From Scopulibacillus darangshiensis (GTDB lineage: Bacteria > Bacillota > Bacilli > Bacillales > Sporolactobacillaceae), in NCBI RefSeq assembly GCF_004341035.1, contig NZ_SLXK01000048.1, positions 1 through 32,485 of the forward strand: DNA of 32,485 nt, read 5' to 3'. This document shows positions 1 to 8,069 of the stretch, in pieces (position 1 is the first letter of the stretch; each line of letters opens with the position of its first letter). The notes beneath the pieces were generated by a model. That model did no database searches, had not been told where the DNA came from, and worked only from the letters and a program-made list of their open reading frames with translations. The translations under genes were made by a program, and so were the position numbers.

Positions 1-10
1 GAATTTAAAA

Positions 11-43
11 AAGATGACCCCTATTCAATATAGGAATCATCTT
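11..43 (-). terminator. Probable intrinsic terminator of the phn operon
   Basis: Interrupted inverted repeat: AAGATGA (11-17) pairs with TCATCTT (37-43), and CCTAT (20-24) with ATAGG (30-34), around a five-base loop. Read on the minus strand it is followed by TTTTAAATTC. It lies about 80 bases past the stop of the last phn gene, so it plausibly ends that operon. No gene is seen in 44-123. Confidence 0.6.
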
Positions 44-123
44 CTATCTGCATAATCTCTTTTTTTAAAGTGTCCTTGACATGGGTGCCAGTTTAGTGAG
101 CGCCCTTTTTTTCTGCTCTCTTT

Positions 124-924
124 TTACACGAGCCGTTTTCTGATTGCTCCGGAAATCAAGTCGATGGTCGTAACCATCACAATGATACCTAGAAGAATGA
201 TGCCGACACGATCCCACGAGTGGCCGTTAAGAGCAAAGATCAGCGGCGCGCCGATACCGCCGGCGCCGACAATGCCAAGAATCGTTGCGGCACGAACACT
301 GATTTCAAAACGGTACAGTGTGTAGGACATGAACTCCGGCATGACCTGCGGAAGGATCGCAAACCACAGCGTTTGAATTTTATTCGCCCCCGATGCTGTC
401 AGGGCTTCTGTAGCACTGAAATCCATGTTCTCAACCGATTCGCCAAAGAGTTTGCCAAGCATACCTATGGAGTGGAAGCCTAACGCCAGAATACCGGCGA
501 AAGGACCTAAGCCGACCGCTTTAATGAACAGCAAAGCCATGATGAGTTCAGGGAAAACCCGAATGGCGCTTAAAACCGTTTTACCTGAGGCAGACACAAA
601 GCGGTGTTTGCTCATATTCCTTGCAGCCCAAAAGGCAAACGGCATGCATAACGCTGCAGAAATAAATGTGCCGAGTACGGCTATAGCCAAAGTTTCCAAC
701 AATGAACGAAGCAGATCTTCTCCAGCCGGATCATAAATATAATCCCAGTCAGGGTGGATCAACCCATTGAAAATAGCTGCAACAGCCTTTCCCGCTGTAT
801 TTTTAATTTCAATATCTTGAAAAAAGGTCCAAAAACACACAATATAAATAGCTAAGACAATAACAAGGATGGCCCAATTTCTTATCCGCTTTTTCAATGG
901 TTTCTTTATCGCTACAGTGCTCAT
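124..924 (-). CDS. phnE: Phosphonate-type ABC transporter permease (second PhnE)
   Basis: A 266-residue membrane protein of the PhnE family, the inner-membrane channel of phosphonate/phosphite ABC importers. It has an N-terminal membrane helix (about residues 16-35), several further hydrophobic segments, and a permease coupling loop near residues 171-190 (EALTASGANKIQ followed by LPQV) that should dock on PhnC. Its ATG overlaps the stop of the upstream permease gene by four bases (ATGA), indicating translational coupling. It is paralogous to that neighbour, and the two probably form a heterodimeric channel. Family assignment is firm. The substrate (phosphonate, phosphite or another oxyanion) is not visible from sequence. 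Confidence 0.9.
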   Translation of the reverse strand: MSTVAIKKPLKKRIRNWAILVIVLAIYIVCFWTFFQDIEIKNTAGKAVAAIFNGLIHPDWDYIYDPAGEDLLRSLLETLAIAVLGTFISAALCMPFAFWAARNMSKHRFVSASGKTVLSAIRVFPELIMALLFIKAVGLGPFAGILALGFHSIGMLGKLFGESVENMDFSATEALTASGANKIQTLWFAILPQVMPEFMSYTLYRFEISVRAATILGIVGAGGIGAPLIFALNGHSWDRVGIILLGIIVMVTTIDLISGAIRKRLV

Positions 925-1709
925 AATAATTTCTCCCGGATTTTATTGCTTAAGGTATCAATAATAATGACAACAATGAAGGTATAGACAATAATGGCCA
1001 TAGTACGGTCATATTGGAAAAAGCTCAGCGTATTATTTAGGAACAGCCCGACACCGCCAGCTCCGACATAACCGAGTATGGCAGCTGCACGAATGTTGAT
1101 CTCAAAGCTGTAAAGGAAATACGACATAAATTGTGCCGTGACCTGTGGGATCACACCAAAGAAAATCCATTGTATCTTATTTGCCCCTACCGCTGTCATC
1201 GCTTCAAGCGGTCCAGGATCAATGGCTTCAACAGATTCATAAGCAAGCTTTGCAATAACTCCAAATGAAAAGATTGTGATAGCGAAGATACCGGCGATTT
1301 CGCCAATACCGAAAATAGGAACAAATAAGGCAGCAAGCAGCAATTCGGGAATCGTACGGATCAAGTTCATAATAAATCGTGAAGGCAAATAAATCAGCGA
1401 ATGCTTAACCACATTGCTTGAAGATAAAAGAATGACTGGTATCGCAATAATTGCACCAAAGGTTGTGCCGATAACAGCCATCCGGATCGTGGCAAGCATC
1501 GGCTTAGTAATATAGCTAAAATAGCTCCATTCCGGCGGAAACATTTCACCTAGGAGCGTGCCCATATTTGGAAGTCCTTTTTTTAGATCTAAAAATGAGA
1601 CACCGGTTTGGATTGCACTGCCCCACAAAATTAGTAGTAAAAAAATAACTGTTAAAGAGGTTTTAAGACGGGATACTCTTTTTATCTTAGTCATTTCCGT
1701 TTCCATCAT
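921..1709 (-). CDS. phnE: Phosphonate-type ABC transporter permease (first PhnE)
   Basis: A 262-residue PhnE-family permease with an N-terminal membrane anchor (about residues 16-36) and the same coupling-loop pattern as the downstream paralogue ([12 protein letters not shown], then IPQV). Its start overlaps the phnC stop by four bases, and its stop overlaps the start of the next permease, so all three cistrons are tightly coupled. Methionines also occur at residues 2 and 6. The first was kept because it makes the ATGA overlap. Many Bacillales phosphonate operons likewise carry two PhnE copies beside one PhnC. Confidence 0.9.
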   Translation of the reverse strand: MMETEMTKIKRVSRLKTSLTVIFLLLILWGSAIQTGVSFLDLKKGLPNMGTLLGEMFPPEWSYFSYITKPMLATIRMAVIGTTFGAIIAIPVILLSSSNVVKHSLIYLPSRFIMNLIRTIPELLLAALFVPIFGIGEIAGIFAITIFSFGVIAKLAYESVEAIDPGPLEAMTAVGANKIQWIFFGVIPQVTAQFMSYFLYSFEINIRAAAILGYVGAGGVGLFLNNTLSFFQYDRTMAIIVYTFIVVIIIDTLSNKIREKLL

Positions 1710-2476
1710 TCCGCCGCTCCTAATAACTCATCTTCATTGATCGGGCGCCCGTAAATCTCTGAGAAGACACTGTCTGTTGCCTCTTCAACCGGACCGTCAA
1801 AAACAATTTCACCCGCCCTAATACCAATGATCCGAGTAGCATAATCCCTAGCAAGATCGATAAAGTGAAGGTTAACAACGGTTGTAATCCCTAATTCCTT
1901 ATTAATGCGCCTCAAATCATCCATGACCTGCCGAGTTGTCAACGGATCAAGGGATGCAACAGGCTCATCTGCCAAAATAACCTTAGCTTCTTGAGCCAAT
2001 GCCCGAGCGATCGACACACGCTGTTGCTGACCTCCGGAAAGTTCATCGGCACGCGAATAAGCTTTTTCTTTGATATTAACCCGGTCAAGAGCGTCTAAGG
2101 CCAGCTCGACATCCCTTTTTGGAAAGAGCCCAAAAATGGTCCGAATTGTTGAATGATAGCCAACACGGCCTGACAGGACGTTACGAATAACCGATGACCG
2201 TTTAACCAAGTTAAAGTTTTGGAAAATCATCCCTATATCCCGACGAGCTCTCAGCAGTGCTTTTCCGCGGGCTGCGGTTATCGATTTGTCACCAATTATA
2301 ATTTCTCCTTCCGTAATTTCATGAAGTCTATTAATCGACCTTAGAAGTGTCGACTTACCAGCACCAGAAAGCCCGACAATAACGACGAAGTCACCTTTAT
2401 TAATCTTGAAATTGACGTTTTTCAGTCCGGCTGTTCCGTTTGGATAAACCTTAGATACATTCTTGAATTCTATCAT
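1706..2476 (-). CDS. phnC: Phosphonate-type ABC transporter ATP-binding protein PhnC
   Basis: A 256-residue ABC ATPase, the usual PhnC length. Walker A GLSGAGKS is at residues 35-42, the Q-loop around Q86, signature LSGGQ at 146-150, Walker B VILADEP at about 167-172, and the H-loop in NLHFID. It energises the two PhnE permeases encoded just downstream. AAGGGGA lies about 13 bases before the ATG. It is first in the operon and divergent from pbpC. The normal partner PhnD (binding protein) is not adjacent: upstream is pbpC, and a terminator-like hairpin follows the permeases. No C-P lyase or phosphonatase genes are in the window, so this is a transport-only locus. Confidence 0.92.
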   Translation of the reverse strand: MIEFKNVSKVYPNGTAGLKNVNFKINKGDFVVIVGLSGAGKSTLLRSINRLHEITEGEIIIGDKSITAARGKALLRARRDIGMIFQNFNLVKRSSVIRNVLSGRVGYHSTIRTIFGLFPKRDVELALDALDRVNIKEKAYSRADELSGGQQQRVSIARALAQEAKVILADEPVASLDPLTTRQVMDDLRRINKELGITTVVNLHFIDLARDYATRIIGIRAGEIVFDGPVEEATDSVFSEIYGRPINEDELLGAAE

Positions 2477-2555
2477 TTCACAACCAACTTCCCCTTATGA
2501 AATATTCTTGTTTTCTACTCTCAAATAAAATTTTTAAAAAACAGAATACATCTTA

Positions 2556-2584
2556 AATTTACCAGTGAATGCAACCAAACTCAA
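2556..2584 (-). promoter_or_regulatory. Candidate sigma-A promoter for phnC-phnE-phnE
   Basis: Minus strand: TTGAGT (2579-2584), a 17-base spacer, then TAAATT (2556-2561). It would start transcription near 2549, about 70 bases before the phnC ATG. The -10 is imperfect, so this is a modest prediction. Confidence 0.35.
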
Positions 2585-2634
2585 GGCCGTTTTACCAATT
2601 AATATGGCTAGTCTTCGATAATCATGCAACATTT

Positions 2635-2650
2635 TTGTAATCGCTTACAA
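2635..2650. promoter_or_regulatory. CcpA cre-like palindrome between phnC and pbpC
   Basis: TTGTAATCGCTTACAA is a perfect 6-4-6 inverted repeat. Bases 2636-2649 (TGTAATCGCTTACA) fit the Bacillus cre consensus TGWNANCGNTNWCA at every fixed position. It is upstream of the candidate promoters on both sides, about 90 bases before the predicted phnC start and about 70 before the predicted pbpC start. Which gene it serves, and whether by activation or repression, is open. Confidence 0.55.
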
Positions 2651-2680
2651 ACAAATCACGCAAGATTCTTTTTCTTCCAC

Positions 2681-2709
2681 TTTTTTCTTTTAGAGATTAG
2701 TTTTATAAT
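2681..2709 (+). promoter_or_regulatory. Weak candidate promoter for pbpC
   Basis: A perfect -10 TATAAT lies at 2704-2709, but the -35 position (2681-2686) reads only TTTTTT. It leaves a leader of about 65 bases before the pbpC ATG. Nothing else is seen in the 2477-2780 gap apart from the phnC promoter and the cre-like site. Confidence 0.3.
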
Positions 2710-2780
2710 AGAATTATCGGATTGATTAGTCATGATGTCGTATGTTGATGAATAGGTATAGGATTCCGAGGGGGAAAAGC

Positions 2781-4811
2781 ATGAAAATAAAACATATTGC
2801 CGTGGCTCTCTTTTTTATAATGATTGTCACGGCGCTTAGCGCATGCAGTGATAAGCCAAAGCCGGAAGATCGCTTTCAATCATATGTCGATCTTTGGCAA
2901 AAACAAGATTTTGATAAAATGTACAGCTACCTGTCAGCCGATGCAAAAAAGAGTATTTCCAAAAAGAAATTTACTGAGCGTTATAAAGATATTTACGGGG
3001 GGATAGAGGCAAAAAATCTCAAGGTTTCTTTTAAGAAGCCCAAAGATGAGGTTAAGCCTGATAAAAATGGCAATGTTAAGCTTCCTTTTAAAGTAAGCAT
3101 GGAGACGTTAGCCGGACCAGTAAAATTTACAGAAAAAGCGACTTTAGTTGAACAGGAAAACAAAGATAAGAAGAATTGGTATATCAACTGGAGCCCAGCT
3201 ATGATATTCCCCAAACTTAATAAAGGGGACAAAGTCAGAGTTGAAACTCTAGAAGGAAAAAGAGGCGAAATTGTCGACCGCAACGAAAAAGGACTGGCAA
3301 TGAACGGTGTTGCCGCTCAAATCGGCCTTGTCCCTGGGAAGCTTGGGTCGAATCCCGATGCAACAAAGAGCAAATTGGCCAGCCTGTTGAATATTCCTGA
3401 GCAACAGATTGAAAATAAGTTAGGCGCGTCATGGGTCAAAGCGGACAGCTTTGTACCTGTTACAACTATCAACGCTGCGGATACAGAACTTATTAATAAA
3501 GCGGTGGCTTTGCCGGGGGTACGCAATCAGAACGTTGAAGCGCGCATTTACCCATGTAAAGAAGCTTGCGCCCATCTGACTGGATATGTTGGACCCATCA
3601 CGAAGGAATTGCTTGAAAAGAAAAAGGATAAAGGCTATAACAGTGAATCCGTTATAGGACGCAAAGGATTGGAGCTCGTTCTCGAAGATCAATTGCGGGC
3701 CAGAAACGGCGGGATTATTTACATTGAAAATACTGACGGTGATAAAACAGCTACCATCGCCAAGAAGGCACCTAAAAATGGGAAAGACTTCAGATTAAGT
3801 ATTGATATCAATGTACAAAAGGCTTTGTATAATCAATTGAAAAAAGATGCAGGCACCGCAGCAGCTATTAACCCATCCACAGGTGATATCCTTGGATTAG
3901 TGAGCGCGCCGTCCTTTGATCCAAACGCTTTTGTCCTTGGCATATCATCAGATGATTACCAAAAATTAAGCAGCGATCCAAAGAAACCTTTGCTCAACCG
4001 CTTCACGGGAACCTTTACACCGGGATCAAGCTTTAAACCAATCACTGCAGCAATTGGTTTAGAAACCGGCGCGATCGATCCGGACGCTGTAAAAACAATT
4101 AATAGTTCCAAGTGGCAAAAGGACTCTTCATGGGGTGACTATTACGTTACACGCCTCGACCATGCATCTAAGGTTGACCTAAAAGAGGCACTGGTTCGTT
4201 CTGATAATATTTACTTTGCCCAAGCTGCATTAGCTATCGGCGGCAAGACATTCATGAAAGAAGCGAAAAAGTATGGCTTTGGTGAATCACTGCCGATTAA
4301 ATATCCAATGGAAAAGTCGACCGTGACGAACAGCGGTGCACTTGACAAGGAGGTCCTGCTGGCTAATACTGGTTACGGCCAAGGTCAAGTCAATGTCAAT
4401 CCGCTACATCTGGCGGTCATCTACTCCGCTTTCGTTGACGAAGGTAATATGATCAAGCCGCATTTGTTTTATAGTGACACGGGCAAGCCGGAATACTGGA
4501 AAGAAGGCGTCATGTCGCCGAAAACAGCAAGCACCATAACCAAAGACCTTATACAAGTAATTGAGAGCCCCGCCGGCACCGCGAAGCATGCCAAAATTGA
4601 CGGCGTGACGCTGGCGGGCAAAACCGGCACTGCCGAGTTCAAATCTAAGCAAGGCGAAAAAGGAAAAGAAGACGGCTGGTTCGTTGCATATAACACGAAG
4701 AATCCAAGTCTTCTCGTCAGCATGATGGTTGAGAATGTTAAAAATGGGGAAGGCAGCCACTACGTCGCTCCGAAAGTCAAAAACGTATTTGAAAAGGTAC
4801 TGAAGAAATAA
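2781..4811 (+). CDS. pbpC: Penicillin-binding transpeptidase lipoprotein, PbpC/MecA type
   Basis: A 676-residue class B penicillin-binding protein that cross-links peptidoglycan outside the membrane. The N-terminus is a lipoprotein signal ending in LSAC, with the lipidated Cys at 22. It is followed by an NTF2-like MecA_N domain (about 30-140), a dimerisation domain, and the transpeptidase domain. The three active-site motifs are S416-S-F-K419, S474-D-N476 and K614-T-G616. Length, lipobox and domain order match B. subtilis PBP3 (pbpC) and staphylococcal PBP2a, a group known for low beta-lactam affinity. Low affinity here is inference. Start: an upstream in-frame ATG at 2742 exists, but GAGGGGG precedes the ATG at 2781, which also begins a proper signal peptide. 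Single-gene unit with its own terminator. Confidence 0.93.
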   Translation: MKIKHIAVALFFIMIVTALSACSDKPKPEDRFQSYVDLWQKQDFDKMYSYLSADAKKSISKKKFTERYKDIYGGIEAKNLKVSFKKPKDEVKPDKNGNVKLPFKVSMETLAGPVKFTEKATLVEQENKDKKNWYINWSPAMIFPKLNKGDKVRVETLEGKRGEIVDRNEKGLAMNGVAAQIGLVPGKLGSNPDATKSKLASLLNIPEQQIENKLGASWVKADSFVPVTTINAADTELINKAVALPGVRNQNVEARIYPCKEACAHLTGYVGPITKELLEKKKDKGYNSESVIGRKGLELVLEDQLRARNGGIIYIENTDGDKTATIAKKAPKNGKDFRLSIDINVQKALYNQLKKDAGTAAAINPSTGDILGLVSAPSFDPNAFVLGISSDDYQKLSSDPKKPLLNRFTGTFTPGSSFKPITAAIGLETGAIDPDAVKTINSSKWQKDSSWGDYYVTRLDHASKVDLKEALVRSDNIYFAQAALAIGGKTFMKEAKKYGFGESLPIKYPMEKSTVTNSGALDKEVLLANTGYGQGQVNVNPLHLAVIYSAFVDEGNMIKPHLFYSDTGKPEYWKEGVMSPKTASTITKDLIQVIESPAGTAKHAKIDGVTLAGKTGTAEFKSKQGEKGKEDGWFVAYNTKNPSLLVSMMVENVKNGEGSHYVAPKVKNVFEKVLKK

Positions 4812-4817
4812 AACTCG

Positions 4818-4847
4818 AAAAAGCCGGGCCTAGGGGCCCGGCTTTTT
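4818..4847 (+). terminator. Strong intrinsic terminator after pbpC
   Basis: A perfect 13-bp stem (AAAAAGCCGGGCC with GGCCCGGCTTTTT) around the loop TAGG, starting six bases after the pbpC stop and ending in a T-run. Confidence 0.95.
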
Positions 4848-4911
4848 ATACTTCAGGGGGAGAATAGATTTTGGGATAATCTGGGGGGGAATCCTAGCCA
4901 TAGCGTATGTG

Positions 4912-5039
4912 AAGAGCGCGGAAAAACTTACAAACTACAATATAAGCTTCACTCATTTATTATAGGACTCAGATTCCGTTATTTGCCTAAAATCTACTCA
5001 AACGACCTCTTGAAAGCCCGAATAGAGGAACCACAGTCC
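4912..5039 (+). repeat. Dispersed palindromic repeat, copy A
   Basis: Bases 4945-5039 align without gaps to the reverse complement of 26137-26231, with 84 of 95 positions identical by hand count. The match resumes upstream at 4912-4927 against 26241-26256 (14 of 16). Inside it is an imperfect inverted repeat: the left arm TATAGGACTCAGATTCCG starts at 4961 and the right arm, containing GGAACCACAGTCCTATA, ends at 5043. No open reading frame fits. It lies in the pbpC-nitroreductase gap. Nothing else was recognised in 4848-4911. Confidence 0.75.
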
Positions 5040-5070
5040 TATATGATCATCAAAAACAGCATTTTGCCCA

Positions 5071-5124
5071 AAATAGCGGAATGACAGTCCGATAAAAATC
5101 CTCGCTAAATCTTTATAGGACTCA
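5071..5124 (+). repeat. Partial further units of the same palindromic repeat
   Basis: Bases 5071-5102 hold a second right-arm-like unit (AAATAGCGGAATGACAGTCC, then GATAAAAATCCT). Its 18 bases at 5085-5102 are identical to the reverse complement of 26125-26142. At 5113-5124, TTATAGGACTCA repeats the left arm at 4960-4971 exactly. Compared with copy B, copy A appears to have gained about 51 bases between two ACAGTCC direct repeats (5033-5039 and 5084-5090). Confidence 0.6.
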
Positions 5125-5167
5125 GTGTTTACTATAACTTCCTTATTGACCTAAAATTACCTAAAAA

Positions 5168-5199
5168 CAAAAAAACAGCCTCTTCCGGCTGTCTTTTTA
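5168..5199 (-). terminator. Terminator after the nitroreductase gene (possibly bidirectional)
   Basis: ACAGCC (5175-5180) pairs with GGCTGT (5187-5192) around TCTTCC. It has an A-run on the left (T-run on the minus strand) and CTTTTT on the right, so it can act both ways. It sits seven bases beyond the nitroreductase stop. Confidence 0.8.
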
Positions 5200-5205
5200 T
5201 CATGG

Positions 5206-5808
5206 CTATTTTATCGCATTTTCCCCGAAGCCGCCTTCAAACAAGGTTTCTTTTAAAGGACGTCTACTAGAAGGAACCTCACGCTCTTGCAGCGTTTCTG
5301 ACAGTTCCTCCTTATCGCCGCGGTAGCCAAGTGAAATCACCGCATATATAGCAAATTCCTCTGGTACTTCGAGAATGTCACGTGCTTTGTCTTCGAAGAA
5401 GCCAGCCATGCAATGGGCGGCAAGACCTTGTCTTGCAGCTTCCAAGGCAAGATAGCCCCAGGCAGCCCCGGCATCGAACTCATTGCTGCCATTAGGCTGG
5501 CCTTTGGAGGTGACTGTATTTGACACAAGAACGGCTAGAACCGGGGCCTTTTCGCACCAGATCCGGTTGCCGTCCATTATGAACGGATAAAATTTCTCGC
5601 GTTCCTCTTTTGTTCTGGCGATAATGAAACGCCATGGCTGTTCATTGCTCGCTGAAGGTGCCCAGCGCGCCGCTTCAAAAACACTGTATAACACATCTTC
5701 AGGGACATCTTTTTCTTGATATGATCTCGGAGACCAGCGATTGAGATAAATCGGATCAATATCATAATTCGCCTGACGCTCGGTCTTCACTTGTGTATTG
5801 TTGCTCAT
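5206..5808 (-). CDS. Nitroreductase-family FMN oxidoreductase
   Basis: A 200-residue member of the NfsA/FRase-like nitroreductase superfamily, which are FMN proteins using NAD(P)H to reduce nitro compounds, quinones or flavins. The FMN-binding N-terminal signature RWSPRSY and the segment AARWAPSASNEQPWRF are clear. The central GAAWGYLALEAARQGLAAH and the late SLGYRGD fit the YdgI-like branch of Bacillus. Start: AGGAGG lies seven bases before the ATG at 5808, whereas the ORF could extend ten codons upstream without such a site. Monocistronic, with a terminator directly after. The physiological substrate cannot be inferred. Confidence 0.88.
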   Translation of the reverse strand: MSNNTQVKTERQANYDIDPIYLNRWSPRSYQEKDVPEDVLYSVFEAARWAPSASNEQPWRFIIARTKEEREKFYPFIMDGNRIWCEKAPVLAVLVSNTVTSKGQPNGSNEFDAGAAWGYLALEAARQGLAAHCMAGFFEDKARDILEVPEEFAIYAVISLGYRGDKEELSETLQEREVPSSRRPLKETLFEGGFGENAIK

Positions 5809-5865
5809 TTTTGTACCTCCTATGGATACCGATGACAATAGTCTTTGACATTCGGAAATAAAAAT

Positions 5866-5911
5866 TCAAAAAAATTCAATGAGCCTACCGCAAAAGGTTA
5901 GACCCATTGAA
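5866..5911 (-). terminator. Intrinsic terminator of ptsHI
   Basis: Minus-strand hairpin: TTCAATG pairs with CATTGAA (5905-5911 and 5875-5881), extended inward by a mostly paired stem, followed by a TTTTTTT tract. It lies 44 bases beyond the ptsI stop. Confidence 0.85.
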
Positions 5912-5954
5912 TATATTACATAGATTGGACTCAATTTGTATAGAAATATGCTCT

Positions 5955-7670
5955 TTAGCTCATAAAGTTTTTGACATAATTAATGACGTCATCAACTGTG
6001 TCTAAATTTAAGAACTTTTCTTTGTGCCCTGCCAATTCTTCCTGGGACAGTTTAAGCAATTGGCTTCTTGCAGGCAGAATGGAAGTCGCGCTCATACTGA
6101 ACTCATCCAGTCCAAGGGCCAAAAGCAGCGGAATCGCCGTTTCGTCGCCCGCCATTTCGCCGCACATGCCGGCCCATTTTCCTTCTTTATGCGCAGCCTC
6201 AATGACCATGTTAACCAGTCGTAAAATCGCCGGGTTGTACGGTTGATATAAATAAGAAACATGCTCATTCATCCGATCAGCCGCTAAAGTATATTGAATA
6301 AGATCATTGGTCCCGATGCTGAAGAAATCGACTTCCTTAGCAAATCGGTCTGCCATGACAGCTGTAGAAGGGATTTCAACCATCATACCGACCTCGATAA
6401 CCCCAGACACTTCAACGCCTTCACTTATAAGCTTATCCATTTCTTCCTGTAAAATGGCTTTGGCCTGCCTAAGCTCGTCCACAGTGGCAATCATCGGGAA
6501 CATAATTTTCAAATTCCCGTGGACACTTGCCCTTAACAAGGCGCGAAGCTGGGTCCGGAAAATATCCTGCTGCTCGAGGCACAGACGGATCGCTCTAAAG
6601 CCAAGAAACGGATTCATTTCTTTTGGAAGATCAAGATATGGCAGCTCCTTGTCACCGCCAATATCCAACGTCCGGATGACGACTGGCTTCTCTCCCATCT
6701 TTTCCAAGACTGTCTTATATGCATCGTATTGCTCATCTTCTGTCGGCAGCTTATCACGGCCCATATAAAGGAATTCCGTGCGATACAAGCCGACACCCTC
6801 GCCGCCGTTATTAAGCACACCTTCAACATCATTTGGGTTGCCGATATTGGCCGCAAGTTCAACATGCCGTCCATCTTTTGTCACAGTGCTTTCCGCGACA
6901 AGCTTCTCCCACTCGGCCTTTTGGGCCTGATGATCCGCCTGTTTTTGCTGGTACTCAGTGATTTCAGCTTCTGTCGGATCAATGATGACATCTCCTGAAA
7001 GCCCGTCAATAATCACCATAACATCCTTTTCGGCCTTTTCCGTAATATGCTTAGTGCCGACGACAGCCGGGATTTCCATTGATCTTGACATAATCGCAGA
7101 ATGTGATGTTCTGCCCCCGATATCCGTCGCAAAGCCTTTGACAAATTTCCGATTAAGCTGCGCCGTATCCGATGGTGTTAAGTCCTCTGCCACAATAATG
7201 ACCTCTTCGGAAATAGCTGCGGGAGATTCGAATTGAATGCCAAGAAGATGGCTCATCACCCGCTTCGCGACATCGCGAATATCAGCGGCTCTTTCTTTCA
7301 TATAGTCGTTATCCATGTTTTCAAACATTGAGACGAACATCGATGTCACGTCATCCATCGCTGCTTCGGCGCAAATCGTCTCACCTTCGATTTTTTGATT
7401 AACCGCCCCGAGAAGCTCCGGATCGCTTAAAACTAATAAATGAGCTGCAAAAATATCAGCTTTATCTTTGCCAAGCTCAGCTTCAGCCTTTTGCTTGATG
7501 ACCTCGAGCTCGGCCTTCGATTGATCAATTGCCTGTTGAAAACGGTCAATTTCAACTTGGGTATTTTTAACATTTTTTCTTTCAATAACAAAATCCGGAT
7601 TCTTTAAAACAAACGTCTTTGCAATGGCAATGCCTGAGGATGCGGCAATGCCGGAAATCCGCTCAGACAT
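5955..7670 (-). CDS. ptsI: PTS Enzyme I (phosphoenolpyruvate-protein phosphotransferase)
   Basis: A 571-residue Enzyme I, the usual length. It takes phosphate from PEP and passes it to HPr, starting the phosphotransfer chain for all PTS sugars in the cytoplasm. The phospho-histidine domain has [13 protein letters not shown], with active-site His190. The PEP-binding barrel carries [19 protein letters not shown]-like and [14 protein letters not shown] signatures and a GMCGEMAGD segment near the C-terminus. Its ATG overlaps the ptsH stop (TAATG), so translation is coupled to HPr. Terminator hairpin follows. Confidence 0.98.
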   Translation of the reverse strand: MSERISGIAASSGIAIAKTFVLKNPDFVIERKNVKNTQVEIDRFQQAIDQSKAELEVIKQKAEAELGKDKADIFAAHLLVLSDPELLGAVNQKIEGETICAEAAMDDVTSMFVSMFENMDNDYMKERAADIRDVAKRVMSHLLGIQFESPAAISEEVIIVAEDLTPSDTAQLNRKFVKGFATDIGGRTSHSAIMSRSMEIPAVVGTKHITEKAEKDVMVIIDGLSGDVIIDPTEAEITEYQQKQADHQAQKAEWEKLVAESTVTKDGRHVELAANIGNPNDVEGVLNNGGEGVGLYRTEFLYMGRDKLPTEDEQYDAYKTVLEKMGEKPVVIRTLDIGGDKELPYLDLPKEMNPFLGFRAIRLCLEQQDIFRTQLRALLRASVHGNLKIMFPMIATVDELRQAKAILQEEMDKLISEGVEVSGVIEVGMMVEIPSTAVMADRFAKEVDFFSIGTNDLIQYTLAADRMNEHVSYLYQPYNPAILRLVNMVIEAAHKEGKWAGMCGEMAGDETAIPLLLALGLDEFSMSATSILPARSQLLKLSQEELAGHKEKFLNLDTVDDVINYVKNFMS

Positions 7671-7936
7671 TACTCGCCCAGACCTTCGGCTTTGATAACT
7701 TCTTCAACGCCGCTTAAAGCTTCATCAGCATCCGGGCCTTCAGCTGTTATTTTAATTTCAGCCCCTTGCTGGATACCCATTGCCATGACACCCATAATCG
7801 ATTTAAGGTTAGCATTTTTTCCGTTATACTCAATGGTAAGCTCTGAACTGAATTGACCTGCTTTATTTACTAATGTTGTGGCTGGTCTGGCATGAATTCC
7901 AGACTCGCTAGTCACTTTAAATGTTTTTGCTGGCAT
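7670..7936 (-). CDS. ptsH: HPr phosphocarrier protein
   Basis: An 88-residue HPr. His15 (GIHARPAT) carries phosphate from Enzyme I to the sugar-specific EIIA domains. Ser46 (LKSIMG) is the site used by HPr kinase in Bacillota to make P-Ser-HPr, the CcpA co-repressor, and it is intact. AAAGGAG precedes the ATG. It lies 133 bases after fruA with a promoter of its own and is coupled to ptsI. The spacing allows read-through from the fru genes as well, since no terminator is seen between fruA and ptsH. Confidence 0.98.
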   Translation of the reverse strand: MPAKTFKVTSESGIHARPATTLVNKAGQFSSELTIEYNGKNANLKSIMGVMAMGIQQGAEIKITAEGPDADEALSGVEEVIKAEGLGE

Positions 7937-7988
7937 ATGAATATGACTCCTTTAAATAGATTTCTGTAACCGGTACAGACCACTTGTT

Positions 7989-8017
7989 ATTATACCAAGT
8001 TTGACATGTTTTTTAAA
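7989..8017 (-). promoter_or_regulatory. Candidate sigma-A promoter for ptsHI
   Basis: Minus strand: a perfect -10 TATAAT (7989-7994) with an extended TGG before it, 17 bases after a weak TTTAAA -35 (8012-8017). The predicted start is near 7982. A near-palindrome CTGTAACCGGTACAG follows at 7964-7978. Confidence 0.55.
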
Positions 8018-8069
8018 ACCGTCAAGACTTGCCAGATTGAAATTCGTCGAAAATTGCCGTATTTCCCCA

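Noticed and set aside
4912-5124. CRISPR array
   Set aside because: Units are imperfect, in mixed orientation and irregularly spaced, with no cas genes nearby.
6307-6768. Long plus-strand ORF (153 codons) inside ptsI
   Set aside because: Antisense shadow of a well-conserved gene, with no start signals and no recognisable product.
8029-8034. TTGACG on the minus strand as -35 of the ptsH promoter
   Set aside because: It lies 25 bases from the TATAAT -10, too far for sigma-A; a weak TTTAAA with an extended -10 fits better.
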